64,000 bases of DNA, from the NCBI GenBank assembly GCA_036936605.1, contig JAUPFV010000005.1, forward strand, positions 157,791,195-157,855,194, written 5' to 3'. Positions 52,620 to 63,339 of the stretch are shown here, one piece after another. The stretch's first letter is position 1; each line of letters opens with the position of its first letter. The DNA is from Limnanthes douglasii subsp. nivea (lineage: Eukaryota > Streptophyta > Magnoliopsida > Brassicales > Limnanthaceae). The translations under genes and the position numbers were made by a program. The notes under the pieces are model-generated. The model had not been told where the DNA came from. It saw only the letters and a program-made list of their open reading frames with translations, and did no database searches.

Positions 52620-53870
52620 TCCCTATTAACCAACAGTGATTGCAGACCTATTCTTTCAAAATTTCATAAATATGGTCAACTTATGGACAGCAAAGCACAT
52701 ATCATTTGCAGATAGGCTTCAGCTGATCAAATATGTTCTCTTCGCAAGCTAGGTCTACTGGGTCTCGGTTTTTATTCTCTCCACGAGAATTATATCTCTG
52801 GTGAGGCTTAGACATGAAGATAACTATGGCTAAAGTTGCATGTGATAAAATCACCTTGCTCTTAGATGAACGCAGTCTTGAGATTCTAGACCTAAAAATC
52901 TAGAATTGGGCGACTGCCTTGGAAAACTTATGGTCAATTTTGATAAAACAAAATAAGATTTAATCTAGACTCAGTGGATCATCAGCAAATGGCTCAAAGA
53001 CTAATATCTGGAGTCTCCCTGTCAATTCTTCACTAAGATAGAGTTGGAGGAAAATCCTCAAGCTTAGATATATTTTCGGCTCGTTTTACAAAGTTAAAAT
53101 TGAAAATGATGAGTCCACTTCCATATTATACGACCCAGGCTCTTCCTCAACTCGTTGGTGGACTGCTATGACCCAAATATTATTAACCACCAAAGATAAA
53201 GTCTCTAACACCATCAGCAACGTTGAATGGAACTGACCTACTGCTACCCGACCTGGAAGAAGAATTCATATCTAACACTTAGCTGGCATTAGAGACGCAA
53301 TCAACCAAGGTCCTTCACCAACAAATGGTGAGGATGAATTCATTTGGATTTCTAACCATAACAAGGGAAACTTAAATATCAATAAAACATACAAATCCAT
53401 ACGTCACTCTTTCGCACCCGTTAAATGGGCTGCCCTTATATATAACAACTTTAATATCTAGAGACACTCCTTCATCACTTGGCTCGTCATCTAAGAAAAG
53501 ATAACCACCAAAGATAAGCTCCTTTCTTGGGGCTACCTTACTAGCCACATATGTGTCTTTTATGAAAACAACCCCGAATCTATAGACCATATATTCACGG
53601 ATTGTAGTTATGCCAAGAAACTTTAAGATGTCGTTACCTAAAAGCTCAACATGCCTTTTGTTGCTAATAGTTGGCATGATAGGATCTACGAGGCTGTCGC
53701 TTGGATCTCAGGCCCGTCAAGAACATGTCAGCATCGAAACGTCACTTTATGTGATGTTATTTACCACATTTGGAAGCAGAATAATGTCAGGATCTTCCAG
53801 AGCACAGACTCCCTCTGCTCGGCGGTGGGATACATGATTATATATGATATTCTTCATAGGTTCTAGGGCG
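52620..53870 (+). pseudogene. LINE-F relic (RT C-terminal and zinc-finger region)
   Basis: At 52684 the phrase WTAKHISFADRLQLIKYVLF matches the plant L1 segment usually reading W--K-LSFAGRLQLI--VL. WRKILKLRYIF lies near 53050, EFIWISNHNKGNLNINKTYK near 53340, and at 53463-53640 HSFITWLVI, TTKDKLLSWG and IDHIFTDCSYAKKL, which is the zf-RVT domain. The order is correct, with frame changes and stops. It is only the 3' part of a LINE and has no RNase H. No tail or target duplication was found. Confidence 0.75.
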
Positions 53871-54954
53871 CCAAACACCCACTGATTACCTTTAGCTAGT
53901 TCATCCGTTAATAGTCTTTAATTAGTTCTAACGCAATTTCAAAGGCCAAACTATGTAATTTCTGATCACTATGTTCATTCAGTTCTAAGGAATACCCTGA
54001 TGTACTTGTAAATATTATTATTTTAAATATTTTACGGCTTTTTATACCAAAAATACATTTAGATATATCATAGTTTCTTAATTTTGACTCTTCAAGCAAA
54101 TTAAAAATATATTGAAATTTTAGTGAGAAAATATGATGGGTAGATTTATAAAAAAAATGGGTTGGCTGATATATTTAATTAATCATTACCTATGAGAAAT
54201 ATTGAAAATTTTAAAATAAATACGTGTTACATTAAAATTTTAATATTTTAAATATTACATTAAAAAAATACAAGTACACGATAATTTCTTATATTAAAAT
54301 AATTTGTTTTTTAATTATATTATCTCTTTCTTCGGATAAATAAACCATCAATCTAAAATCATATTTCACATTTTTTTCTCAAATCTAAACTTTTATAAAT
54401 CTTAAAATTTTATAAATTTCATCAAGATCAAACACCAAAAACTGTTTACAAAATTCACATGAATCCTTTTCTTAGCCTTCCACACAATTCAGTTGGATAG
54501 AAATCAACATCTATTTTTCTAGTTTTATAAGTTGTAGGTTTCACTATACCTTTGCTTTCATTAGAATTAGGGTTTACTCGAGTTCTCTATGGTTATGCAT
54601 CTTTTTACATGTGTATTTTATGGATATTTTATTTTTAGGCTTGAGCTTTGAGACTATTTATTAAATTGATTATACTTTAGGATTAAGTCAATTTATTTTT
54701 TTCTTATCTTTTATGATTTTTTATTTCGTTGTTGTTCTTTATTTCATAATGAAGTGGATTATTCATTTAGTGTATTTTTTCATTAATGCATACTATTGAT
54801 AACTCATGTTCTGGATATTCAATTATAATGCTTATGATGTCCGGTATTGCAGTATTAAGGATAATGAAAAGACAGTTTGAGGTTTAACTTTTGGGTTTTG
54901 GCTTCAAAGAAGTTTATGATGATTTTTCTTATATACATTTTAGTTTGTGTTAGA
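53871..54954. other. AT-rich DNA without genes
   Basis: About 1.1 kb, AT-rich. Nothing recognisable. Confidence 0.6.
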
Positions 54955-55714
54955 GAAATCAACAGTATCTGACAGTCTCACTAGGTAAATTCCTAGCCAC
55001 TCAGCCAAATTAGTGGCAGACAGTTGGAGAACAAATACCCGAGACGCTATCAGAGGTAATCAGAGCTTCAAATTATTTAAAGAACAAAGTTAACTAGAAA
55101 GAACATAACGAAAATCAATCGCATAACAAAATATTTAACAAGAGTTCATTGTGAAAATCCTACATCTACGAGTAACTGACATAATATACTTATAAGAGGT
55201 TATAAAAAGGCTCTCAAACATTAAAAACTCAATCACTATTTTGTTACAAAACTACGTTTTGGGCTTACAAAGAATTTGTGAATCTCATAATGCTTATTCA
55301 ACTGTTTATCTTTTACCTCACTACACTCTCTACAAACAAATATTCGTTGATCTCTTGTATATTATCGCTCGTTAATTGTCTCGTCTCGACACGTCACACC
55401 TTTACCAAACATTATGCTTCCTTCATTTATAGACTTAGGGTAAAACCCTAATTTTCTAACAAATACTCCATATTAAATTACATTAATCAATGACTGTAAT
55501 AAAGTTTTAATCATAAAATAAAAAACTTAATAAACAAAAAAATCAAAATTAATATTAAACCTACTTAATATGGAAGACCCAATTAATATGAAATCTATTT
55601 AATAAAACATATAATCAATATGGAAAGACTAAAATATGAAAGAAAAATTAATAGGAAACTTCGAGCAAATAGAAGAATCCTAGTTGATGCGAGAACTTAA
55701 GCCTAACTTCATCA
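54955..55714 (-). repeat. 3' LTR of the minus-strand copia element
   Basis: On the minus strand it starts 'tgatgaagttaggctt' at 55714, comparable with 'tgttaagtgtaggct' at 31158. It contains several 'atattaatt' words like the left LTR block at 29485-29710, and the 'gtagatgtaggattttca' phrase. The far edge is approximate. Confidence 0.55.
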
Positions 55715-55984
55715 GATAAAAAATAATGTTTAAATAACATAAAAAAACTACTTCAGACTAGCTTGCTTCTTGAATAGCTCTACTTTGTGTCAAGTGTTTT
55801 TGGACCAACCTGCTTTAGACCATCCTACTTCGAACCAGCCTGCTTCAAGCCATCAAATATACTTTGATCCAACTATCTTCGGGTATCCTCATCTCTTAGT
55901 ATCTAATAAATTCCTTCTACACCTAAATTCGATTGCGTATCTAGTCACATTGAGAGTAAGCAATTCCAACTAGATTGTTTCAAT

Positions 55985-57720
55985 CATATTTCTCCAGCTA
56001 TAATACTTAGCCCCATCCATCGACACCTAGTTCCAGTGTCAATACTCAGTTCCATGTTCGAGCTTCCACACCAAGTTACATCATTTGACACCAAGTCAAC
56101 CCTTCGGTAATGATCTTGCCACCATCATTTGGAGTATATAATTAATAATTCTCCACGTAGGCTCGTAATGACACCAGTATCCGTTACCCCCGATGCTCCA
56201 ACTACTCACTGGAGACAAACTATCTACCTACACGCCTTGAGTGATCAATTCCTATACACCCATGAACTCTAAGGAGGCAATCCTCCATAATAGACAAGTC
56301 TCTCGACCTTTTACATCCAAGAAGGTGGTAATAAAATCCATATGACCTATCCTAATATTGGACCTAGCAACACTTGACAATTTCTCCACAGCTTAAACAT
56401 CTGAAGCCTTTGACACATTAAAATTCAGGTCAAGACCCAAACCCAACAATGATCAGACTTCATTTGCAAAGGTCGAACCCAGTATGAAAACAACTTCAGT
56501 AGAAGCATCATCATCTTCACCCTCATGCTCAAATTCATCTCAACTCTAAATTCACCTTTAACCCTTGATTCCAGTGTTCGATGCTTAGTCCAGCTTTAGT
56601 ATCGATGTTCAACTCTAAGATACAGTCTACGGTACCAATTTACAGCTTTCACACCAAGTTACATACTTTGATACCAAGTCAACCCTTTGGAAATGATCTT
56701 GCCACCATAATTTGGAGTTTATAATTAATAATTCTCCACCTAGGATCGTAGTGACTCTAATATCTGTTACCCTGATGCTCAAGCTACTTATTGGAGACAA
56801 ATTATTTACATGCACGCCTTCATTGATCAATTCTTATGCAAGGCATGAACTCTATGGAAGCAATACTCCTCAACAGACAAGTCTCTCGATCTTTTAAATC
56901 CAAAAATATGGTAATAACATCCATCGGGCATATCCTAAGATCGGACCTAGCAAGACTTGACAATTTATTCCACAGCTTAAACATATGAAGCTTTTAACCC
57001 ATTAAACTTCAGGTCAAGACCCAAACCCAGCAATGATCAAAATTTATCTATAAAGGCCGAACTCGAACCCAGCTTGAAAACAACTTCAGTAGATTTATCC
57101 TCATCTTCACCTTTATGTTCAAACTTCATCTCAACTCTAGCTCCACCTTCAGCTTCTAGTTCTAGTCTTTGATACTTAGTCCACATTCAGCATCCATATT
57201 CAACTCCAAGGTACAGTCTACGACACTAAGTTACAGTATTGGACACCAAGTCAACCCTTCGGCAGTGATCTTTTCAGCATCATTTTGATTATATACTTAA
57301 TATTTCTCCACCTAGGCTCATAATAACATTGGTATCTGTTACCCCGATGCTCCAACTACTCACTAAAGATAAATTATCCACTTCCACACCTGTAATTATT
57401 ATTTCTTATGCAGTCCATGAACTTTATAAAGACAATACTCCTCAACAAACAAGTCTCTCAAACCTTTTACATCTAAGAAGGTAATAATAACATCCATCTG
57501 ACCTATCTTAAGATCAAACCTAGTAACACTTGATAATGTCTCTGGAATTTAAACATCTGAATCTTTTAACCAAATAAACTTTAAGTCATGACTCAAATCC
57601 AATAATGATTAAACTTCTTTTGCAAAAGTCGAACTTGATCCCAATATGAAAACAACTTCAGTAGAATCATCATCATATTAACCATTATGTTCAAATTTTA
57701 TCTGAACTTTAGCTCTACCT
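55985..57720 (-). repeat. Three tandem copies of a copia segment of about 580 bp
   Basis: The phrase 'gatcttgccaccat' or its variant occurs at about 56110, 56697 and 57268. 'ttctccac(c/g)tagg' occurs at about 56150, 56735 and 57307. The 'tgttcaaa' linker-coding part occurs at about 56528, 57115 and 57690. Each unit carries the post-integrase linker plus the purine tract that should come just before the LTR. The single-copy equivalent is 30770-31157. Confidence 0.85.
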
Positions 57721-58260
57721 CTGTCACCTATTATATCTTCACGAATACTAAAAATGAAGGGGCTCATGTTGAGGATAATAGATGTTTCACCATCTCCTTC
57801 AATCAACCTATTATTCTGTCTAGCTTTCAGAAGCATAAATTTTACTCCAATTAAGCTATGATTAATATTCTCAGTTATATTATACTTTGGGGTACTCGAC
57901 AAGATTATGCACCTAGGAATACAAAACTTTAAAAAAATAGTGAATATTTGTTGACTGGTAACATGCCATTGTCAGTCCTAAGCCTCTTTAGGTACTTATA
58001 GATTGAATCTTCACCTGGTATGAATTGTCATCAAAGGCCTCTAGCTGAATCCCAACAGACTTATTCCTAACACTAGATGTCCTTCCAACGGACCCATCCT
58101 GGACTAAAATAAAATTAGTCCATAACTACACGTGAGTCTTGCAAGACCCGAAGTCTACCATCTTCATCCTCATACTCACACTCTTCTTTATCTAACATAC
58201 CTACATAGAGAAAGTTATATTTAAGTTTAGGCACATAACTCATATTTGATAAATTATCTT
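57670..58260 (-). pseudogene. Copia pre-integrase and integrase remnant
   Basis: LKRLRTDNGMLPVN at about 57990-57955 is the integrase core around its second catalytic Asp (usually LRTDNGGE). STPKYNITENINHSLIGVKF at 57900-57840 matches the segment usually reading TPQQNGVAER-NRTLL. SIILNMSPF near 57775 matches YLINRSP. The frame shifts several times, and no complete catalytic triad can be read. Confidence 0.75.
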
Positions 58261-58369
58261 TAGTTTGAATCTAATACTCCTCATTGAATTCACATCACAA
58301 TACACACCATTCTCTAACAGAACCTTACCCCCTTCAAACACTTTCATGTTTTCAAATCAATGTTTGATG

Positions 58370-58450
58370 GAAGTCGTATGAAATGGAACTCTAGAATCGA
58401 GAACCCACTTATCATTGTACATTAAAAAAAAACCAATAACCTATAAACAC
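58370..58450 (-). pseudogene. Copia protease remnant
   Basis: KWVLDSRVPFHTT (58410-58375) is the active-site region, which usually reads W-LDSGAS-HMT. The Gly after the catalytic Asp-Ser is Arg, so the copy is dead. Confidence 0.7.
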
Positions 58451-58651
58451 ATTAATACGAGATGATCGCAGCATATCAAGCTTCACTCTTTAGATAGTTA
58501 TATCTATTCCTCTTCTCCGGGAAGTTCATACATATATTTTCTTCCTTTTGGAAGCACTATCATTCTATTTTACAATTAATATATTTTTTGAATGAATTTA
58601 TATATCCAGGTTTTCCACTCACACTTAATCCTACATATTCGGAGTAACCCT

Positions 58652-58888
58652 TCAGATACGATTCTGTTGAAGATCTTTCGAGTCCAACAAACTCTTCAGT
58701 TCATTCACCATGATGAAATGTTTTCTATAGAGCATGGTCTCAACAAAGTGCTCATACACTCTTGAGAGAGATCTCAAGAGGATAATTGTTTGATCCTTTT
58801 CTTTTACCCTGACGCTAGTTGCATTCAATCCAAAAATGATTCTTTGGAAATCTTCCAAGTTTCTTCGGATCTTCCTGCTACAGTCCAT
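58652..58888 (-). pseudogene. Copia gag fragment
   Basis: This 78-residue frame contains LEDFQRIIFGLNATSVRVKE, DQTIILLRSLSRVYEHFVET and VNELKSLLDSKDLQQ. It fits the copia gag (UBN2/gag-polypeptide) pattern, in which LL-SLP-SY-H----L is typical. It is the N-terminal part of the element read on the minus strand. Upstream of it the sequence changes to the MULE-like end at 58970. Confidence 0.8.
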
Positions 58889-58969
58889 CTGTAATGTGTA
58901 AAACTAATTATTTAGATATAAAAATGTTGGCCAAAGATGTTTTCATGTAAATAAATTATAACTTAGTCC

Positions 58970-59285
58970 ATATCACACGGTCAATAAATTTTCAGAAAAC
59001 TCCCGATGCAAGACGAGAGAAGAAAGAGGTAGAGGAAGAGAATGAGGAGCATGCCATAATTTTATTTCGCTAGATTCTAGAGAGAAAGAGAGTTTGTAGA
59101 GAGAAGTGAGGGTTTGGGAGAATGTTTCTTGAAAATAGGGTATAGGTGGTTTTGTAGAGGAAAAAAAACTCCTTAAATACCTTAAAAAGGTATTTTGGTC
59201 TAAAATAAAGTGCACTTATACCAAATGTGGGTAAACTCAACATTGTGTATAGTTAGACTGGTTTTGGGTAGGTATAGTCTAACCC
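58970..59285. mobile_element. Truncated right end of a second MULE like 40245-48109
   Basis: It shares with 47880-48109 the order 'agagagaagt', 'aaggtatttt', 'cttatacca', 'gggtaaactcaa' and an end 'ggtatagtctaaccc'. Its left end is not found in the window, and 'gtcttgaat' just outside is not repeated nearby. It was probably truncated by later rearrangement. Confidence 0.65.
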
Positions 59286-59537
59286 GTCTTGAATACCTAT
59301 GTATTTTTTTTATTGGGTTATCAAAATAGTTATAGTAAACAAATTTTCATGTTTAAAGAAAAACTAAATTTATTAATAAAAGATATTCATATTATCTCAT
59401 AAATCTGGTACAAATTTCAATTTAAAAAGAAACATCAAACTAATAATTTTATATTTTTTAATTATTTTAAAAATATATATTAAATATATTTATGTTTTAT
59501 TAACTAATCATAAAAAACTAAAATCTTACAAATCTAA

Positions 59538-59547
59538 TGGTATTGTA
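59538..59547. repeat. Foldback MITE-2 target-site duplication, left
   Basis: 'tggtattgta' matches 'tggtagtgta' at 59899-59908 in 9 of 10 bases. Confidence 0.75.
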
Positions 59548-59898
59548 GGCTTTGAACAGTAACTTGTCCCTGGACTATCGCATTTGGGGACAGATAGTCC
59601 CTGGACTATCCAGTTTGGATAAAGTTAATCCCCTTGCATGTGTTGACTATCAAGTTTTGTGACATATAGTCCCTCAACAATTCATTTTTGATAAATTTAG
59701 TCCTTTGACTTTCTATTTTTGATAAAGTTAGTCCCCTTAGTAAACATGCGCATGAGACTAACTTTATCCAAACTAGATAGTCCAGGGACTGCCAACGGAA
59801 TTTTGAAAGTCCAGGGACTATATGTCACCAAAATAGATAGTCCCGGGACCATCTGTCACCAAAGTCGATAGTCTAAGGATGAGTTAATGTTCAAAGCC
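59548..59898. mobile_element. Foldback MITE-2
   Basis: A 351-bp relative of MITE-1. It starts 'ggctttgaacagtaac' and ends 'gttaatgttcaaagcc' (inverted, one mismatch). Arms are full of 'ggactatc'/'gatagtcc' words. The arms are less alike than in MITE-1, suggesting greater age; the duplication also carries a mismatch. No coding capacity. Confidence 0.85.
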
Positions 59899-59908
59899 TG
59901 GTAGTGTA
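59899..59908. repeat. Foldback MITE-2 target-site duplication, right
   Basis: 'tggtagtgta', the copy of 59538-59547 with one change. Confidence 0.75.
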
Positions 59909-61021
59909 GTTTTAAAGTATCTTTAAAAGTATAAAGGATATTAATCGAGATATTTTTAAGATTATGGGAGATATAACACTCATACTATTCAACTTATATC
60001 CCGGCAAGTATTGTCATAAAATAGAAGACAACATTGTATTTTTTTTAAATGTCAAAATAAATTTAAGACTAAGTTTAGATAAAACTTCATACAAACGAAT
60101 GGTGTTTCATAAACCGTAATTGAGTTGATATTCTTTGCACATATGTACCAACAAAGATTAATCAAGTTGAATATTGTTTTTGTAACCATCACTGAGATTT
60201 TGGATAATTCTGTTTACACAACAATTGATCTCAAACTTCAAACCTTCAAATTCAGCCAATATGGAGTAACATCTAGAAAGACTAATGCATCTCGAAACAA
60301 AGAATTTACCTTGTTGTCTTATAAAAAATTTCGCTCCCTTGCCTCCAGATTAGATTGTTAAGCATCATATGTGTTCAACACCCACCCTGAAGCGTATCCG
60401 GTTTCATCATTTGTTGAACGATATGTGTATGTTTTTTTAAAAGCGGATTCTCTAGATATTCTAACATATCAAAGCATGAAGAGTACGAGAAAGATGTTTA
60501 TACTTTATATCTCAACTAATTCATTAACAAATTATGTAAGTCGATATTCATTGGACTACGATATAAGTCTATGAAGTCATCCATATCGCTAAAGTGTATT
60601 GAGTGGAAAAAAATTGAAAGGTTCATTCTCGTTGATAATTTTAAGAGAAAACAAGTATTTAGATGCAATGGTAATGACTTTATATAAAATGATCACAAAA
60701 AATCTCTCTCACAAAACTAACACAATCAACATTCTTCTATTTTAAAGCTTCACAATCTTACATAATGAATTACGACTCTCCGGTGTTTCTTTTAGCATTT
60801 CCTCTTAAGAATCTCCATAACTTTGCCACTCTTTCGAAAATCTTGAAAAAAAATCTATATTTTCTATTTAGTGACTTGCTACTCTGATCGCCTTACTATC
60901 CCGATATAATATTAGTTTCATACTTCTTCATCTCTATTCATGATGTACCAAAGACCAAACTTTGGACTATTGATTCTTTTGAAAATAATAGCATCATACC
61001 CATTGATATTGATGTACCAAT
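59909..61021. other. Unassigned AT-rich DNA
   Basis: Two short plus-strand frames (60125-60361 and 60371-60574) are composition-driven and match nothing I recognise. The part nearest 61000 probably continues the copia element to its right. No gene is supported. Confidence 0.5.
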
Positions 61022-61039
61022 TCATCTGACATCTATGAT

Positions 61040-62310
61040 AGTTGATACTACTTCTGTTCTATCAATGTCTGACTCAACTTCTTCCTTTGGTGAACCAAAA
61101 ACTCCTCCACCTCTCAGAAGATCTACTCGTACGAACATTCGCAGATAGAAGCAAAGAACGAAAAATCTCAACAAGGTGATGATGTTTTGTTTATTCAACA
61201 TCATTTTGTTGAGGCGTGTTAGTACAAAAAGACTAGGGTATGGTACCATCACATGTAAGGAAATCATTGGATGTATATTCACCCCTAAATCACACCTGAA
61301 GAATTTTATTACAACGGAATGTTGAGTCTTAACAAATGTCTAAAATTATTTATAAATTCTAAAGAAAGCTGACATTCGTTTCATTAGATAAATTCATGTG
61401 TATCGAGTATAATCATCAATAAAATATACATATCGGACGAACCACTCTTTTTACAGACAGGAGATTGATCATAGACATCAAAATGAGCAGAAGAAGTGAT
61501 ACTTTGATTAAACGGTAGAGCAGAAATTTTTTCCAGTTTACAACCACTACAATATGAGATATTACAAGTGTTTAACTAACCTAAAGGAACTGTAGAGACT
61601 AAAAACTTCAAATGTGATGCATATACATGTTTGAGACGAGAATCCCAAAGATAAAACTTAGAAGACAAGTGAATCAAATGAAACTATGACAGATCTACAC
61701 CAGAGGAAGCAATATCAGTCATGTATATTTTTCGACTATCAATAGACATCCACATCAGTTACTTCAGTTTTTCTAAAACACACTCTATGATTATGTTTGT
61801 TTTGTATGGAACAAACGGAATCAGAAAACAAGACACAATAACCATATTCACACAATTGATTAACCGAAACAAGATTCAAAGTAAAAGTGGGAACGTAGTA
61901 AACATCAGATAGTGATATATGAGGGGTAAATATGGAACCAATACCTTATACTAACATTGTTCTAGCACTAGCAGACAAAACATATGGGTGAAACATGAGA
62001 GAACAAAACAAAGTTTTAAATATGAGGTGACATATGATTAGATGCATCAGAATCTAAAATCCACAATAATGAATCGATACAAAAAGTGGAAGACGAGGAC
62101 ATACCTGAATGATATGCGGATGTAGACATGCAAAAATTCTTCTAATCAATTCGGTACTTGTAGACTGTATAAAGTTCTTACCATAATAGTAAACTGATTC
62201 AGACCATAATAGTAGACTGATTGAAGCTATAGATGTTCCGAACACGATGTCCAAACTTCAACAATAAACGACAATGTTTGCCTCTCGGTCGGACCTTTTG
62301 ATTTTGGCTG
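61040..62310 (-). pseudogene. Copia gag end, protease and integrase remnant
   Basis: Protease: LLWILDSDASNHMSP (about 62072-62028), where the active-site Gly is Asp. Post-protease: TFTLNLVSVNQLCEYGYCVL near 61880, usually NLISVGQL. Pre-integrase zinc region: about 61700-61530, ending ISYCSGCKLEKISALPFN, usually C--C--GK---LPF. Integrase core: SSAHFDVYDQSP near 61505 (first Asp segment), FRCDLG with GEYTSNDF near 61295 (second Asp and the GGE motif), and NTPQQNDVE near 61215 (usually TPQQNGVAE). The frame changes repeatedly. A 61282-61022 open frame is a frameshifted reading of the same part. Confidence 0.8.
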
Positions 62311-62379
62311 CACAGATCAGATCCGAAAAATAAAAATTGTATCTCTTCTAATGATTTTATGGCCCGATTATTTTACAAA

Positions 62380-62640
62380 CAATTATTTTTATCGATTAAG
62401 TAAAACCCAAAGAAAACAACCCCAAACAACGTTTAATCCCAAAACGAACTCCAAATTTCTAAGAAAAAATATATCCAAAATAACATCAAACAAATCAAAT
62501 TGAAGCACAGTAGTAATAAATCCAAAATAAAAGAACTATAAACAAATCTTAACCCCAAAGTGAACTCCAAATTTCTAAGCACAATCAGATCCGAAATAAG
62601 ATGAAACAAATCAAATTAAAGTAGAATACCTAAAAAACTC
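62380..62640. repeat. Duplicated leader segment of the copia element (about 120-bp unit)
   Basis: 'gaactccaaatttctaag' followed by 'atgaaacaaatcaaatt' or a variant occurs at about 62450 and 62568. Confidence 0.75.
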
Positions 62641-62654
62641 CAAGGATCGAACAC

Positions 62655-62666
62655 GCTCTGATACCA
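62655..62666 (-). promoter_or_regulatory. Copia primer binding site (initiator Met-tRNA)
   Basis: TGGTATCAGAGC on the minus strand is the standard copia primer site, three bases after the LTR ends in CA at 62669. Confidence 0.9.
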
Positions 62667-62668
62667 TC

Positions 62669-62864
62669 TGAACAAACAAAGAGACATAGAGAGAGAGAGA
62701 GAGAGAGAAAAAAAAAGAGAGAAAAAAAGAAGATCAGAAGCATCTAAGGTTTCTGTCTATTAGAAAATTTATAAATTACATATAGTATAAGCTCATATGT
62801 ATAGATAAAATATATGGGTTAATGTGTCTCGGCCTAATATGTATAACAGCACCAACCTCTAACA
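62669..62864 (-). repeat. Copia 5' LTR
   Basis: On the minus strand it starts TGTTAGAGG at 62864 and ends TTCA at 62669. A GA microsatellite lies at 62688-62708 within it. The start is inferred from the usual TGTTAGA form. Confidence 0.7.
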
Positions 62865-63330
62865 TATGAGATATACATCACCGATACTCTTCTAACCTCC
62901 AGACATGCTCATATCAAATGAAATTTAATCATCAAGTAAGGATGTTCCAACAAATCATATTATTCTCATGATAACAAACCTAATTTCATCCAAGAATAAT
63001 AGACATGTCTTCATAAGCTTTGATATATAATGATCATGCCTCTAATATCTAGTACGTAGTGTTCTTGTACATATGTTCCAACTAAGTCCATGCACCCAAG
63101 TTTCAGCAGGTAATGTTCTTGCAGTTTGGTTTTATCAGTTCATTATTTACAATTCTTGTTATAGATCATTCTCTTAGATTTTAACATACATGCCTACAAT
63201 TAATTTTCGCTTGAACTTTTGTTTCACACATATTTAGAGTCTCAACAGTTCTTACACTTAAGTCTCAACAATTCATGCACTTAACTTCCAAAATTTCTTA
63301 CTTCAGTCACTTTGAGCCTACACTTAATGA
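62865..63330 (-). repeat. Probable 3' LTR of a further copia element
   Basis: On the minus strand it begins 'tcattaagtgtaggctc' at 63330, directly after a purine tract 'ctaggtggagaa' (63342-63331), and compares with the LTR start at 31158. The left edge is unknown but must lie at or before the neighbouring LTR start at 62864. Confidence 0.5.
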
Positions 63331-63339
63331 TTCTCCACC

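Larger units (their letters stand above)
54955..58890 (-). mobile_element. Old Ty1/copia element with a triplicated internal segment
   Basis: On the minus strand the order is gag (58888-58652), protease (about 58400), pre-integrase/integrase (58250-57680), three tandem copies of a segment of about 580 bp (57720-55985), and an LTR (55714-about 54955). It belongs to the same family as 29440-31690: LTR start, integrase fragment and linker all match. RT and RNase H are absent. Upstream it meets the truncated MULE end at 58970, and no 5' LTR is seen. Confidence 0.7.
61022..62864 (-). mobile_element. Ty1/copia element with 5' LTR, primer site, protease and integrase relics
   Basis: On the minus strand: a 5' LTR of about 196 bp (62864-62669), an exact primer site (62666-62655), a leader containing a duplicated stretch (62600-62380), a gag end near 62290, protease (about 62070-62030), pre-integrase and integrase (61900-61100). 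RT, RNase H and the 3' LTR are not found, so the element is truncated at its 3' end near 61000. Many stops are present. Confidence 0.75.

Noticed and set aside
53372..53677. 101-residue minus-strand frame
   Set aside because: Lies opposite the zf-RVT region of the LINE-F relic, which is read on the plus strand with matching motifs.
60125..60574. Two adjacent plus-strand frames of 78 and 67 residues
   Set aside because: No recognisable domain, no clear continuity between them, and AT-rich composition; not enough to call a gene.
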